The notes beneath the pieces are model-generated. The model was not told where the DNA came from and searched no databases. It saw only the letters and a program-made list of their open reading frames with translations. Below are positions 24,325 to 37,600 of a DNA stretch of 64,000 nt, one piece after another. Within the stretch, counting starts at the first letter, position 1. Every line of letters begins with the position of its first letter. The translations under genes and the position numbers were made by a program. Source of the DNA: Plasmodium brasilianum (Eukaryota > Apicomplexa > Aconoidasida > Haemosporida > Plasmodiidae); the NCBI RefSeq assembly GCF_023973825.1, contig NC_090119.1:539001-603000 (forward strand), in the 5' to 3' direction.

Positions 24325-25343
24325 TTTATATAAATTACTCTGTTATATATTACACACATATATATATATATATATACATAATATTATTTACATACATACA
24401 GTATGTAATAATTCACGTACTTTTTTTATTTTTATCATATGCATTTCTTTATAAAACATGTACAAATTATAATAGGTGAATAGTGAGTTTTATATAAATA
24501 AATATAGTTTCTTATAATCACTTATGTTCTTTTTTTTTTGTTGTTTTTTAACACTAATATTATCATAGTTATTTAAATGTACATAATTTTATATGGTGTA
24601 TTTATTATATAAAATTACGTAGATCATATATAATTATTTTTATAATAATTAAAATATAAAAAAATTTCACGCAGCTCAGCTGACTTAGTTTTAATATTCC
24701 TAAAATTTAATATAGTATTTAATAGCTATAAATACATCACATTATTAAATTTTATTCCTATTAACATTAAACGTTTTAAACAATTGAAAATAAAAATGTG
24801 AAATTATTTGATATTTTTGCTTATCTTCAGTAATGTTACCACCGTTGCTATCAGCATAAGAACCATGTAGTTTGTGTCTAATGATTGTATTCATTATATT
24901 AATGTAATATATAAAAAAAAAAATTTAGAAAGTAGGCTTTAAATTCTTTTTGTTTCTTGCAAAACTTTGGTTAAAATATATTTAGTTATAGGTTACTTAT
25001 ATTTTTTGTTTTTAAATGAACGACAAAATATAACTACAATATATACATGTTTATCTTCGTTTTTGTAAAAAAAATTATTTAGATGATTATTTTATATTAC
25101 TGACATAAAACAGTTATTTTTGCTATTCTTATTATGTATATGAATTTTATCTTATTTTGAATAGTTATTTATGTATAAATAGTTAAATATAAACAAATAT
25201 TTATACATATTATACACATACATATATTTTACTAAAATTAGATTTTGTGAGCTATTTTTCTTATTAGTAGCTCAGTAAGCTTTTACATTTAAGAACATTT
25301 TTAATCATTAGAGTATTACTTTTAATTTAAGAGCAAGTACAAA

Positions 25344-26607
25344 ATGATGGTAAAGAATAGTAAGAACCCCATTAAATCCACAGGCGGTGGACTTAATAAG
25401 CATATATATAACAGGTATATTACTGAAGGATAGAGATATAACAAATAATGATTTTGTGAAAGGAAAATTTAATTTTTCTTTTATTGTTAAAGTTCTTTCA
25501 CTTACGCTCGTTATATGGATATGTGAATTTTGCAATAATGTAACATAATAATAAAAATGCAAAAAATATGTTTTGACAGTTGCATTATAAATGTTGTGTA
25601 ATAACTGTAGTGTTTTGATCATTGTGCTATGATTGTCATATAATAATTCTTGTGTTTTTACTATTTTATTTTGATTGTTATATTTTGATTGTTGTGTCTT
25701 TTTTTTTTTTTTTTTTTTTTTCTCTATTTTGTTTCGTATCCTGTATATTTTTCTTTTTAAAATAAAACTTTATTAACGTGGTAAAACGTACTTCTTTTTT
25801 TATATAAATTATTGATTACTATCTACAGGTTACAGCTGGAAGTTCCTTAAAGAAAGAAGTAAGCCACGGTAGTAGCACATTTGAGTTAATGACTAACAGA
25901 ATAATGACTAATGTTGAAGAAGGTAACAAATCACAAGCTACAGGTACATGTGACACACTTGAAGATAATGAGAAAAAAGATAAAATAAAAGGTGAAAGAG
26001 AATCAAAAAAATCAGGTTGTACAGTAAGTAATATGGATAAAACATCAGGATTAAAGGAAAACATAACACATAATAAGAACTCTTGTACATCACAAATGTC
26101 TGACGCCCCAAAGGTAATATTACACCACAAGGATTCAGTTAATGAGATATTAAAAAGTGGAAAAGGGGATGGTAATGAATCATATAAAAAAGAAGTGGAT
26201 ATTTATGAAGGGAGTAAAAAAGACGGAGATTATAAACAGAAAGTGGTTTGGGAGTATTTATGAAAAGGTTAACTAATTATAAAGAAATCTGTGAATCACA
26301 TTTAGTAGATTTAAAGAAAAAAGTATCAGATATTAAATTATCATTTAATTAGGATCCCCAAAATTGTTCAGAAAATAAAAAGAGAGAACTTGCAGGATTT
26401 ATGAAAAAGTTATCAGATTATAAGGGTATTTGCAAACGACATCTTACAGGATAAGCTAAAAGGGTAACAATTCTTAAAAATTTAATATTTGAAGAATCAA
26501 AAGGCAATAAAACAAACAGTAAAGAAGCAGATAATAAAGGAGGAAGAATAGATTATAATGAGGGAGACAAAAAAGTAGATAACAGAGAAACAACATATAA
26601 TAATTAA
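25344..26607 (+). pseudogene. Broken two-exon exported-protein gene with a duplicated Lys/Cys module
   Basis: Exon 1 remnant: an ATG at 25344 opens a frame to a stop near 25431. Another frame then carries FIVKVLSLTLVIWICEF to a donor-like GTAACA at 25540. The two frames would join by slippage in the TATATATA run near 25400. The hydrophobic block closely resembles the signal exons of the intact exported genes in this window. Exon 2 starts at 25829 after TCTACAG and is open through a Lys/Ser/Glu-rich region to a TGA at 26261-26263. A shifted frame then continues with FMKRLTNYKEICESHL, a TAG at 26350, a second copy GFMKKLSDYKGICKRHL, a TAA at 26452, and a final open part to the TAA at 26605-26607. 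At least two frameshifts and two internal stops make it non-functional. The family is not identified; a STP1/SURFIN-like or other surface protein is possible. Confidence 0.6.
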
Positions 26608-26882
26608 TTAGGAAGAAAGAATAAGATGACGTTTCATTGGGCAGTATGGGTATTTTTAAGGTTTTATTGAATGATATTTACAATAAAATAAAAAATATAA
26701 ATTTATATTTTGGATGAAAAATGTTTTATATATAGTGAAGTATGAAAAAGTTATTTATCAAGATGGAATTGTTGATAAAAATATTTTTATTGTAAAACGA
26801 AGTGTGATAAAATATACATTGCTTTGAGTTTCTGTTTCATTTGAGGCTATAACAAATATATTTGTATCTCTACAACTTCATT

Positions 26883-26934
<52 letters not shown>

Positions 26935-29900
26935 TTAGGTTCCTAGAGTGTGTATTAGTTATTTATATGTTCATAAAAGGTAAAAATTATAAAAGGTTAA
27001 TTATATATGATTTTTTTGAAAAAGTTAAAAAGAATACTTTAAATAATATAGAGAAAATAGTGGAATCATTAAAAGTGTTTTATTTACGTAAAAAATATTT
27101 TTTGGGACTCCCAAATCATCGTATCCAGAACACAAGTAAATGCTTAAATATTTTGATGTGTAAGGGTAAAATTATGGATAAGCGACCTTTATATAACTTT
27201 ATACTTTTTTCTTTTCGTTTTTTTTTTTTTCATAGGGTATTTTAAAATATGCTTTCAGTGCAATTTATTATGGTCTTTTACCATATATATTTATTTATCA
27301 TTTTATACATATTTGAATAAATATTGTGTATTTATTTGAAGAAATATTTTTATTTAAGATATTTTTCATATATATATTATAAATGTTTAGATGTACATGA
27401 ATTGTACATAATATTTTTTACAATGAAACTAATGTTAATACACTAAAATAGAGACTTGTGTTATATCCTTAAATCATCTCAAATTGTTTTATTTTTTTAA
27501 TTTTAAGTAATTATTGTAATCCGAACTTAAAAGTTTTCTTTATTTTTTTAACGTTAAATATAAATGAATCTTACTTACTCTTATACTCCATTAAAATAAA
27601 ATGGGTATATCTTTTTAAATATGCCAATTTTTCCTTTTGAACAGCTTATTCATTCAGAAAGTATTCATAAGAATTGTGATAAATATGTTATAATGTATAT
27701 TATTTAATGTAATTATGGATACACTTTCAATATTTTTATATCCTGTAACATTTAAAATTAAGGTTTGCACATTAATTTATTAATTTATTTTATATTATTT
27801 TATTTTATTTTATTTATTTTTTTATTTGGAAGAATTTGTTGCCTAATTTGGAAATTTAAAAGAGGAATTTTTAATTTTTATATTGTATGCAGCGTTTAGA
27901 TGTTGTTAATTATTTATTTACACATTGTGGGCGATCCATGGGTGATTTGAACTGAAAAAGGCATAATAAAAAAGAATGCACTCTATAAGAATGTGCACAT
28001 GCACATACACATACACATACACATACACATATAATATATATTAATATAGATACATGAAAATGATAATCTAATTATATTTTACAAATTAAAACTAAGGTGT
28101 TTCTACATTAAAATTAATTATGGCTTAAAAGATCGTATATTTAGTGAAGGATTATTTTAAACCTTAAAAAATAAATTCTAAAAAATCCATTATTTTATAG
28201 TACAAAATTTAGTTGAACACAGGTAAAAATTACACATATTAAGAAAAAAAAACTACTTTTAATTTTTTTTTTATTTTCATGTATGTAAAAATATTTCGTT
28301 TTTATACCAGGAATTTTATGGATATCTCCTTATAATTTGCTTAATATTTCCATAACAGCATTTTTAAAGAAAGCGTGGAAAAAATACAATGATTTATTTT
28401 TTAATATCACTATAATTAATATAAATTAGCACTAGTCATTTTTTTAAAGAATACATACTATTATACTTTTGTAGAATATTAATATATTTTCCCTCTATTC
28501 CATCTATTTTTCTTTTAATATATATATATATATATAACTATAATAAATACCAGGAATATATATCAGTATATATTGATGATGCATATATATATTATGTCTT
28601 TTCTTATATGTTTCAAGAAAGTAAATATTTGAATGTAGCATTCCATATTGTTGCTCTTGTTTTGCTTTATTATAAATGTTTATAAGAATTTGAGTATATT
28701 TATTAATATAATTCACCTTAAATAATATTATAGTTGATTTATCATTTTAGTTACTTTTATAACCTATGGAACTGTAATTTTCATGTATTTAAATGTTATT
28801 TTAATTTAAGTATTTATAAGACGTAGAAAAGAAATGTCTGAAAATTTCATTGAAAAATTTTTTTAGGTAACCAAACATATTATTTATAAAATAATATACA
28901 CAGTATAAATTATTAGAGCCCTTACACTTTTTGTAAGTGTGCTTATAGGTGATACTTTTACTTTTTGTGTCATATTAGTATATCATATATTTTAAAATAT
29001 CCTAAGAAATTTTTTTTCTCATTCAATAAAAGTTGTAAATATTGTAACTCTTTTTAAAATATACTCTTTGCAAAAAAATATAACTGCAAATTTTAATGAA
29101 ATAGGAAATATATTTATTGAAACGTTTGATGATTGTTGAATAGTTATTGTTCCATAGGAAAAAAACATAACCATACAATTTATATTAATCAAAATATTTG
29201 GTTTCTTAAATTTAAATGATTATTCATTTTACATTTTGTTATTACTTTAACTGAATGCAATATGCAGTATTGATAATGTAAAATTATATTTCAGTACTTC
29301 TTTTATTGCTAAGATGCTTAATGAGAAACTTAGTAATATTCTTATAAAAATAATATCTTCCTTAATACAAAATAAGGAAACATTATGGATACCATAATTG
29401 TAGAAGCTTAATGAAAAAGTTTAAAATGATCAATAGAAGTAATGTACATTTTTACATGTTTTATTACATAATGACAAGATAATGTATTCTTTCTTTTGAT
29501 TATAAACCTACAATAATGTACGGCAAAATTTTACATGGTAAAAAATAAAATTTTATTTTTTTCATTCTGTATATATAAGATTATGGCTATATATGAATAT
29601 ACAAACAGAAACTGATGCTTTCAAAATTCTTTAAATCTACTTATTTCTTGAACAAGAATAATTTTTAATAAATAAATTATTTTAAATTATAAAATAAAAA
29701 AAAAATTTTAATATATATGTCATTCCGAATATTTCGAATTTTCCTGTGTTCTTATTGGAGTTTACGCATACTGTATATAACATAATTATATACGTGAAAA
29801 CATTCATAAATAATGCAAAACTTAAAAAAAAAAAAAAAAAAAAATAATAATGAAAGAGTTTTAAACAAATAGAGAAACAAGAGAAGACATATATAATTTA

Positions 29901-30489
29901 CTTTGTACATATATGACAAAATTACAATATAAATTTTTCTACTGAAGAAAAATTCAACGAAATCTTACTGCAAAAATATATTTATAAACGTATGTAAACA
30001 AAGAAAAAATCAAAGTTAATAATTTACGATATATACAATTTTTCAGATATCAATAATACTCTGTACCAATAAATGGCAGACAAAAAATGGCTCTACGTAC
30101 ATATATATATATATATATATATATACGAATAAGAGCATATTTGTGTATCTTCTTTTTATACTTTTATGCTTTTAAGTTATTTAATTTATTATTTTCATAT
30201 TAATTGTCATTATTCTTACCTTTTCGTGATTTTTCTACTTTCTTTGTTTTCTGTATTTCCATATTTATATACTAAAAGAAATCCTTTCACAAGGTGCTTT
30301 ATGCAAAAATGCTAGATGATATCTATGAAAACGTTTTCAATTATATATGTGTACAATAATTTTATATCTCTTTAGTTAAATACTTTAAAGTTCTGTAATG
30401 ATTTTGGTAAATGAAAAAGAAAAAAAAAATGAACAAACTTTATTATTCTTTATATTTTAAAATCACTTAAACATTTCTTGGAAAATGTA
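26608..30489. other. Intergenic stretch with simple repeats
   Basis: About 3.9 kb. It contains a long (TA)n run at about 26886-26931, an (ACACAT)n-type run at about 27994-28030, a (TTTTA)n run near 27795-27815 and a poly-A run near 29824-29843. One weak open frame is listed separately. No intact gene is seen. Confidence 0.5.
26967..27245 (+). other. Weak open reading frame, possible gene fragment
   Basis: 92 codons starting MFIKGKNYKRLIIYDFFEK. The N-terminal two thirds are Lys-rich and helical in character; the end is Phe-rich from T tracts. It lies about 360 bp downstream of the broken exported-protein gene on the same strand and could be its distal remnant. No motif supports a function. 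Confidence 0.2.
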
Positions 30490-31619
30490 TTATTCTTGGG
30501 CATCTGTTTTATTACTTTTCTCAGTCAACAACATCCACTTCTTATTATTTATCCATTCGTCAATAAGGGATTTTGTACATTTCTCAAAAACAATTTTCTT
30601 TTCTTTTTTCCATTCTGACCATTTATACCCTTCACCGGATATATATACATTTTCTTTAAGCTGGATCCAATTCATCCATTGTTGTCCTTCTCTAGCAACT
30701 CTCTCTTTCCATTTGAGCCAACGTTTCCATTCTGATATATTAAACCATTTAGGCCATGTCTCATTTTCCCAATGTGACCAATAATTATTTTCTTCAGATT
30801 TCCAATCACTCATTAACCATGTCATAATTTTATCGTTTTTCCATTGCACCCATTCCGATATTAACCGAAAATCTAATAATGATTCTTTTTCTTTAATCCA
30901 ATTTTCAAAATCTGCTACCATAAGTTGTTTTCCTTCAGTGTGTATCCATTCTTTCCACTGAGTTTCATTCCATGTTGAAGATTTTGATAAAATATCAGAT
31001 TTAATTTCTACATCCATATATTCATTACAATTCATCCATTTATTTTTTATGGATTTTATCCATTCATCCCATTCAGCTTCTGTTTCTTTAAGCCATTCGT
31101 CTTTTCTAATATTCATGGATGCATTAAATTGTTCCCAGTCTGACTCCAACCTCATCATCCAATTTTGCCATGCACAATTTTTTAGTGTTTCTGTTTCTTC
31201 TATTGCACCTTTCCAAAAATCCATTAAATTATTTGGTTCATATTCACTTCGGTTATTTTGTGCACTTGAAGACTATTTAAAAAATTTTTATACGTATGCA
31301 TATGTTGTATAAATTTATAGTATTACGAGGGTTATCCCTCTACACTTATATATGTAAATATGCATATACATATGTGTGTATAAGTATGAGTATTTTTTTG
31401 TGCATATGTATGTGTTAATGTATATGTGGGCTTTTATCTTACTGCAGAAATATTATTTAAGAGAAGAACGAAAAATAGAAAAAATACAACAGTTGATAAA
31501 CGTGAAACAAAGGATTTTGTGTTCATATTTAATAATATGTGCTTTCTAATTTCTGTAGTCAAAGATGAAAAATATGATCTCTGGGTAATTAAATCGCGCA
31601 CATTCTTATTCGGCTCCAT
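30490..31619 (-). CDS. Tryptophan-rich antigen (single tryptophan-rich domain)
   Basis: Two exons: 31443-31619 (59 codons) and 30490-31272 (261 codons with stop), joined in phase 0 by a 170-bp intron (GTAAGA donor, AAATAG acceptor); 319 residues in all. Exon 1 begins MEPNKNVRDLITQRSYFSSL and ends in a hydrophobic segment at about residues 41-57, the standard first exon of Plasmodium tryptophan-rich antigens. The second exon holds one domain with regularly spaced Trp (for example NWMMRLESDW, TQWKEWIHTEGKQLMVADFE, SEWVQWKNDKIMTWL). No PEXEL motif is seen, as in many family members. The family is expanded in P. vivax-type, P. malariae and P. ovale genomes, and several members bind erythrocytes; the role of this copy is unknown. 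Confidence 0.88.
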
Positions 31620-34600
31620 GTTATATATATTAGCAATAAACTAAAGATCTTTGAATGACAGAGAGTTCTATCAGAATTTAAACACAATTTATAATTATAT
31701 ATTATTTTTGTTTATGAATAGAATGTGGGTAAGCATTTCTAAAATATTATATGATTAATATAAAGAGGCTAATTACAAAATAGATATTACACAAAAAAAT
31801 AATTAAAATTAAAAAAATAGCATAAAATTTAAAAATATTAATATCATTAATTATTTGTTTATAAAATTATGCAAAATAATTTTAAAATGGATAGTTAAAT
31901 AACAGAAATTCAATATAAATTATGTATATATTTTGCAACCATCTTTTTCTTAGAGTGCCACTATTAGATGTTCAACAAAAACTACGTACTATTTTTATAA
32001 AAATTTTATTTAAATTAATTATGCCTTTAGTAGATATTTATTAACTTCTCTGTAATGTTTAAATGACACTGTTTTTGTTCTTGTTTTGAAATCAATTCAT
32101 TCTAATAAAGATAAATGGAACTTGATACGTTCGTTCTTATATTGATTTAGGATAAAATATATATATATATATTTATTATTTTTCTGGAGTATTAGGTATT
32201 GCTTGGAGGAGTTTAACATAATAGTATCTATTCGTTTTTACTAGTTTCTTTTTATTATTTCATTTAAAAATAAACTTATTAATAGAGGGGATATCTATAG
32301 ATAATTAGAAATATTCATTTTTTCTTTTCAATTTTTTTTCTCTCTAAATATATATACATTTTTATCACTTCAATTATGTATTTTATTTGTAATTAATAAA
32401 ATAACAAAATATTGGTATGAAATCATGTTTTTAAAAAAAAAAAGAAAGAAAAAACAAGTATTTTAATACTAGTAATTAAAAATAAAAGAAAAAAAATATA
32501 CGTGCAAAATATATAGTTATAAAATAATCACAAAAGGGCTAGTAACCCCCTAATAAATTTTATTTGTACATAAAATATATTTAATTTCTTTTCTTATATT
32601 ATTATTTTATAAATTATGATGCTCTACAATAATATCCTTATAATATAAGCCCATTCATACGCAATTACCCATTATCATATATTAAAAAATTTATATTTTT
32701 ATTAACTCTCATTTTGGTAAAATTATTCTTACATTTAAGGTAAACTTTTTGAAAAATGAATACAATATGTTGTAATACAAAATATTGTAAACAATTATAT
32801 TTTTAAAAAACTACTTAAATATGAATAATGCATCTTAAAAGAATTATAACACTTATTTGAACGACTTTCTTAGTCCTTATATTACAGTATTGCAGTATAG
32901 CAATATATATTAAAAAAAATATTCATTCGAAAAAAAGACATTATTTAAATATTATATGTACATTTAATGAGAACAATCATTAATAGAAAGTTTTGCTTTA
33001 AATATAGTATGTAACAAAGAGTAAAGGACGTCTTTTTTTATATATGGTAAAATAAAAATATGAAAAAAAATAAAATATAAAGAGGAACAACAACATTTCA
33101 TGAATATCCATAAAATCCTTATCTCATTATATTTAGAGTAATATAGAAAATATAATAAAAAAAAAAAAAAAAATTAAATAAAAACAAAAATTTGTGGGTT
33201 ACATGTATTAAATAAATAACTATATATAATTATATAATATGAAAAAAGTAGACTGATAATTGAAATGGTCTTTCATTAATTATAATAATAGCTCACATAC
33301 AAATTTTATATAATATACAATACTTATATAAGTTTTTTAGTTTTTTTAAATTACATTTCGTAAATTAAACAAAGTGCATAAATTCTATATTTTAATAATT
33401 TTAAATATAAAAACATATAATTTGAATATTTTTAAATGTGTTATTTAAAGGTGTAGCAAAAAGGAAAAATGTTTCTTACTTTTTAATGTTTTTTATATTA
33501 GAGAAATGATACAAAATGCTGCAAAACCGTAAAATGTGTTTAATTAGCGCAACTGTTTTTTCATGTGACGCTTAAAATAAATACATATATATATAATATA
33601 TATATATGAAGTATATGTATATAATTATTATAGATGTGCATATAGTAGCGTTCCCTATAGTGTGTAGATTCTTTTATGAAAAAAAAATTGATAAGGGCTT
33701 TTTCCCTTTATACATATATTTTAGTTTTGAAAAGATTAGTTTCATTTAAAGAATATATGTATACTTTGACACATAAAAGCAGCATACATTTTTATAATTA
33801 AGAAGATGAAAATATATTTTAAGAAAACAACAATATAATTTAATTTTTTTTTTTTTTTTTTTATTAAAATAAAAGTAATAATATTCTATAATTTTTAAAG
33901 TAAGATATGTCAGATTCCATTGGCAAGTATATATTTTTGAATGTTCTAAATAGTTTGTAACATTTTTTCTATTTTCTACTATAGTATATAATATGTAATG
34001 CATATTGCGTTAAACAATATATTCGTGGGGTTAAGTGTTATCTGTTTGTATAATTTTTTATTATTAAAAAGTATAACTTCTGTAAATGAAACAATCTTAA
34101 CAGAGGTATTGTGAATAAGTAAAATTATGTAAAAAAACGAACATTTTATATACAGTATATTTAGATGCCAATAAAATATTTGTTATTACATTATATCATA
34201 GAAATAATTGTTTATTACATTCTAATGATAAAAATTTAGTATTTTCATTTTTTTTTATATAGCGTATAGTTGAATAATTGAGGGAAAGGTTAACTAATAT
34301 TAGCAATTTAAAACATACGGTATGAAGTTTTATATAATAATAAAAAAGGTATGAAAGAAAAAGTATAAATATTGTATGATCGTTAAACGTGATTGAGTAG
34401 TTTAAATAATGTAACTATTTGAATAAAATAATTTGAATGATTAATTATTCCTTTTGGAGAAGTAATAACAATAGTGTATATAAAATTATAGTATTTAGGA
34501 GACGTTTTTCCTTAGATTAAAATATGTGCATGCTGTAATCTTGGGTTACGAGTTTCCATGTTTTACAGAATAGTTGAGTAGATACAAATAAGGAATAGAC

Positions 34601-37600
34601 AATGTATATAATTTAAAGAGGAAATGAAAAAGAATAAGTTCTTATGTTTCTTTAAATTTTATTTTTTTAAACAGATATAAAAACTAATTTCATTTTAATA
34701 TATAATCGCACACTTATTGTTGACTTCGTGTTATATATTATGCACTCACTTGGTATATTCATTGAAAACCACCAGGGTTACATAATTTGTTAAATTAAGA
34801 AGCATGAATGGTGTGGTACTATATTGTGATGCAGTAACTATTTAACAAAATAAAATAAAAGAAAAATGTTACTGTTTTATTTTATTATTATTTTTTTTTT
34901 ATAAAGTTTTAACTGAATTTTATGTTATCAACAAAATATAATTATGAAATAAATGTTCGTCTTTATTTCTCATTTTAAAATAAAAATAGAAGAATAATAT
35001 TTATTAAAACATCTAGACTATAAAATTAGAACTAATATTGTTTATTTACACACTCGGAATATATGAAGAACATAAAATGAAAAAAAAGGAATATTCGGCT
35101 TCCTAAAAAAGAAGTTACAACAAATAAACTTTAAAAATGATGACAAGAAAAAGAACAAATTATATTAATAAAATATGAACTTCAATAAAACTTGAAAATA
35201 TTAAATGTTTCAATATATAATATTTTTTTAATTGTACTGTTATATATGTTTAACTGAACTTATGAATTCGATAATAAAATAATTGTTTGTACCTTAAGAT
35301 ATGTGTATATATTTGATGTATTAAAATGATTTTAATGGTTTTAATAATAAAAGTTCCTTATTATGAATATATGATTTATCTAAATGTGTTATTATACAAT
35401 TGATACTAAGGTAGTTAATAAAATAAAAAGTATAAGATGGTACTATTTTATATATTATATAATTTCATTATGTTTCACTGTGTGAATACAGAAATCGTAA
35501 GTTTCATTGTGTATATACTGTGTAAAAATATTAAAAATTAATACCTTAACAAATCATATGTTATTATTATATTTTATTAGTTTTTTGTTATAATTTTATA
35601 TTAAAAAATTGATTTTGCGAATAGAACGTATTAGCAGCTAGTGTATGCACTAAAGTACGACAAATAATTAAAAAATTTATGAGAATGCCAAAATCCTTGA
35701 AAATTATATGAATTCAAAAAAAAATATTTCATATTTTAAAAAAATATATGTTGGCATATTTTTATTTGTTCATGTTATGTTTTACAAAAATATAATATTT
35801 AACTTTTAATATTTTGTGTGTTTTAAGGATGAATGTAGAGTTATTTTTATTATATACATTTTTTTTAGAACATAGAAGCAAAAGTAAATTGGCCACTTAT
35901 TTTTAAAAGACCGAACTATAGGAAAATTGCTGCAAATAATATATGTATATTGTAGTTATGTCTTAAAATTATATATTAAATTTACTTTTTTTTCCACTTG
36001 ACCAATATACATTATCCTTTAGTGTACAAAATAATTTAATCTTAAAGAATTGTTTTTTTATAATTTTTTTACCCTTCACATTTAATATGAACAATATAAT
36101 ATTTTATGAACCTTTTTTTTTTTTAATAATAATATAGAAAAAAATATAAAATTATTTTTTTTATATATATCAATTAGCTTCATTGGCTTATTCATTTTAT
36201 ACATAATTTTTTTTGTTTATGACGTGTTACATAGTATGTTGATATATAAAAAATGGACATGCATATAGTTCACTATTTAAATATATTTGTTAAATGATAT
36301 CATATAAGAATAAATAGAAAAATTCGTCTTTTAAATGTGAATCATTGAACTTGACACATGATAAAAATAATTATATAAATTAAATATTACAATATTTTCA
36401 TATTAAAAATATTAAACTTTCCTTGTAACTGTTGTTTTCGGGTAAATTAAAGAATATATTTTATTTACCTTTGTAAAATATGAAAACCTTGTGAGTAATT
36501 CATTGAATATTAAAGAAATATTTACTTATTGCTTAATCAAATAAACAACAGCTCTTACTTTTTAATATATTTATGCTTTGGTGTAAATAAGATTGTACTT
36601 AATAAGAGGTTACATGGAAACTCAAGATATATAAGGATTTTTACGAAAATTTGAAATATGTGGAATTTATAATTTAAAAATCTCCATAAAATAATATAAC
36701 TTTCCATTTGATATAATAATTAGAATGAATATGAGCTAATAAATAAAATTCATGACTTTTATAGAAAAACTAGATTAACATTATTGTGTTCACTCCCATA
36801 CACACATGCATACAAAACTGTATATTATTTGAACATGTGTATTAAAATATGTAAGGTAAAAAGGTAACTACAAAAATTCTAAACAAAACAAAACGTAATA
36901 GTAAATAGCTTTGTGAATGTAAAATAATGGAAAAAATACAAAGTATTTAAAAAAATTATTAATGAAAAATATAAAATTAGTTATAAAGCTTATGTTTTAC
37001 ACATATTATAACTATGAATAGAATTTGATAATAATGTTATTAATGGGATTTTAAAAAGATTAACAAGTTTTCACTAGGAAAAAAGAATGAACTGTTAAAA
37101 ACAGAAACGTCATTGAGATAACAATTTAAAGAATATGCATAAAAAAATAAGAGGTATTAAAGCAATTTTTTAGCATTAATATGTAGTGGTTAAAGAATCA
37201 TTCTATGATTGCATGTAGTCCTAAGAATTGAAAAAAAAAATTTAGAATAATTGAGGATACTGCAACTTAAAGCATTATATGCATTTTTTAATAACTAAAA
37301 ATTGTAAATAACACTAACAGGTATTACACATATATATGACAGCAATCTTTTAAATCTGTCTACGATTTTATTATGAATTTATTAATTATACATATTTTAT
37401 TAACAGAGATCATAATATGTAAGCTATAAATGGAAATTATACGTTCCCAAAAATTTTAAAACGTATTTTTAATAATAATATTAATTAAAATTGCAATTTA
37501 TCCATTCATTTAATAAAAATAAAAAATTAAAATTAATTCAAATAATATATAATTGTTACTTAGATATGTTTCTACGAACTACATTTACGTTTGTGAAATA

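Larger units (their letters stand above)
19118..25343. other. Gene-poor stretch, probable core-to-subtelomere boundary
   Basis: About 6.2 kb with no convincing gene. It holds (TA)n runs at about 20313-20341, 21073-21093 and 21880-21898, a CT-rich run near 21868-21880, and a poly-A run near 23739-23758. Two isolated open frames are listed separately. Genes to the left are conserved core genes, and genes to the right are exported multigene-family members. Confidence 0.5.

Noticed and set aside
25308..25622. Minus-strand frame of 104 codons
   Set aside because: Antisense to the exon-1 relic, whose hydrophobic block matches other signal exons in the window.
25819..26130. Minus-strand frame of 103 codons
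   Set aside because: Shadow of the Lys/Ser/Glu-rich plus-strand exon of the broken exported gene.
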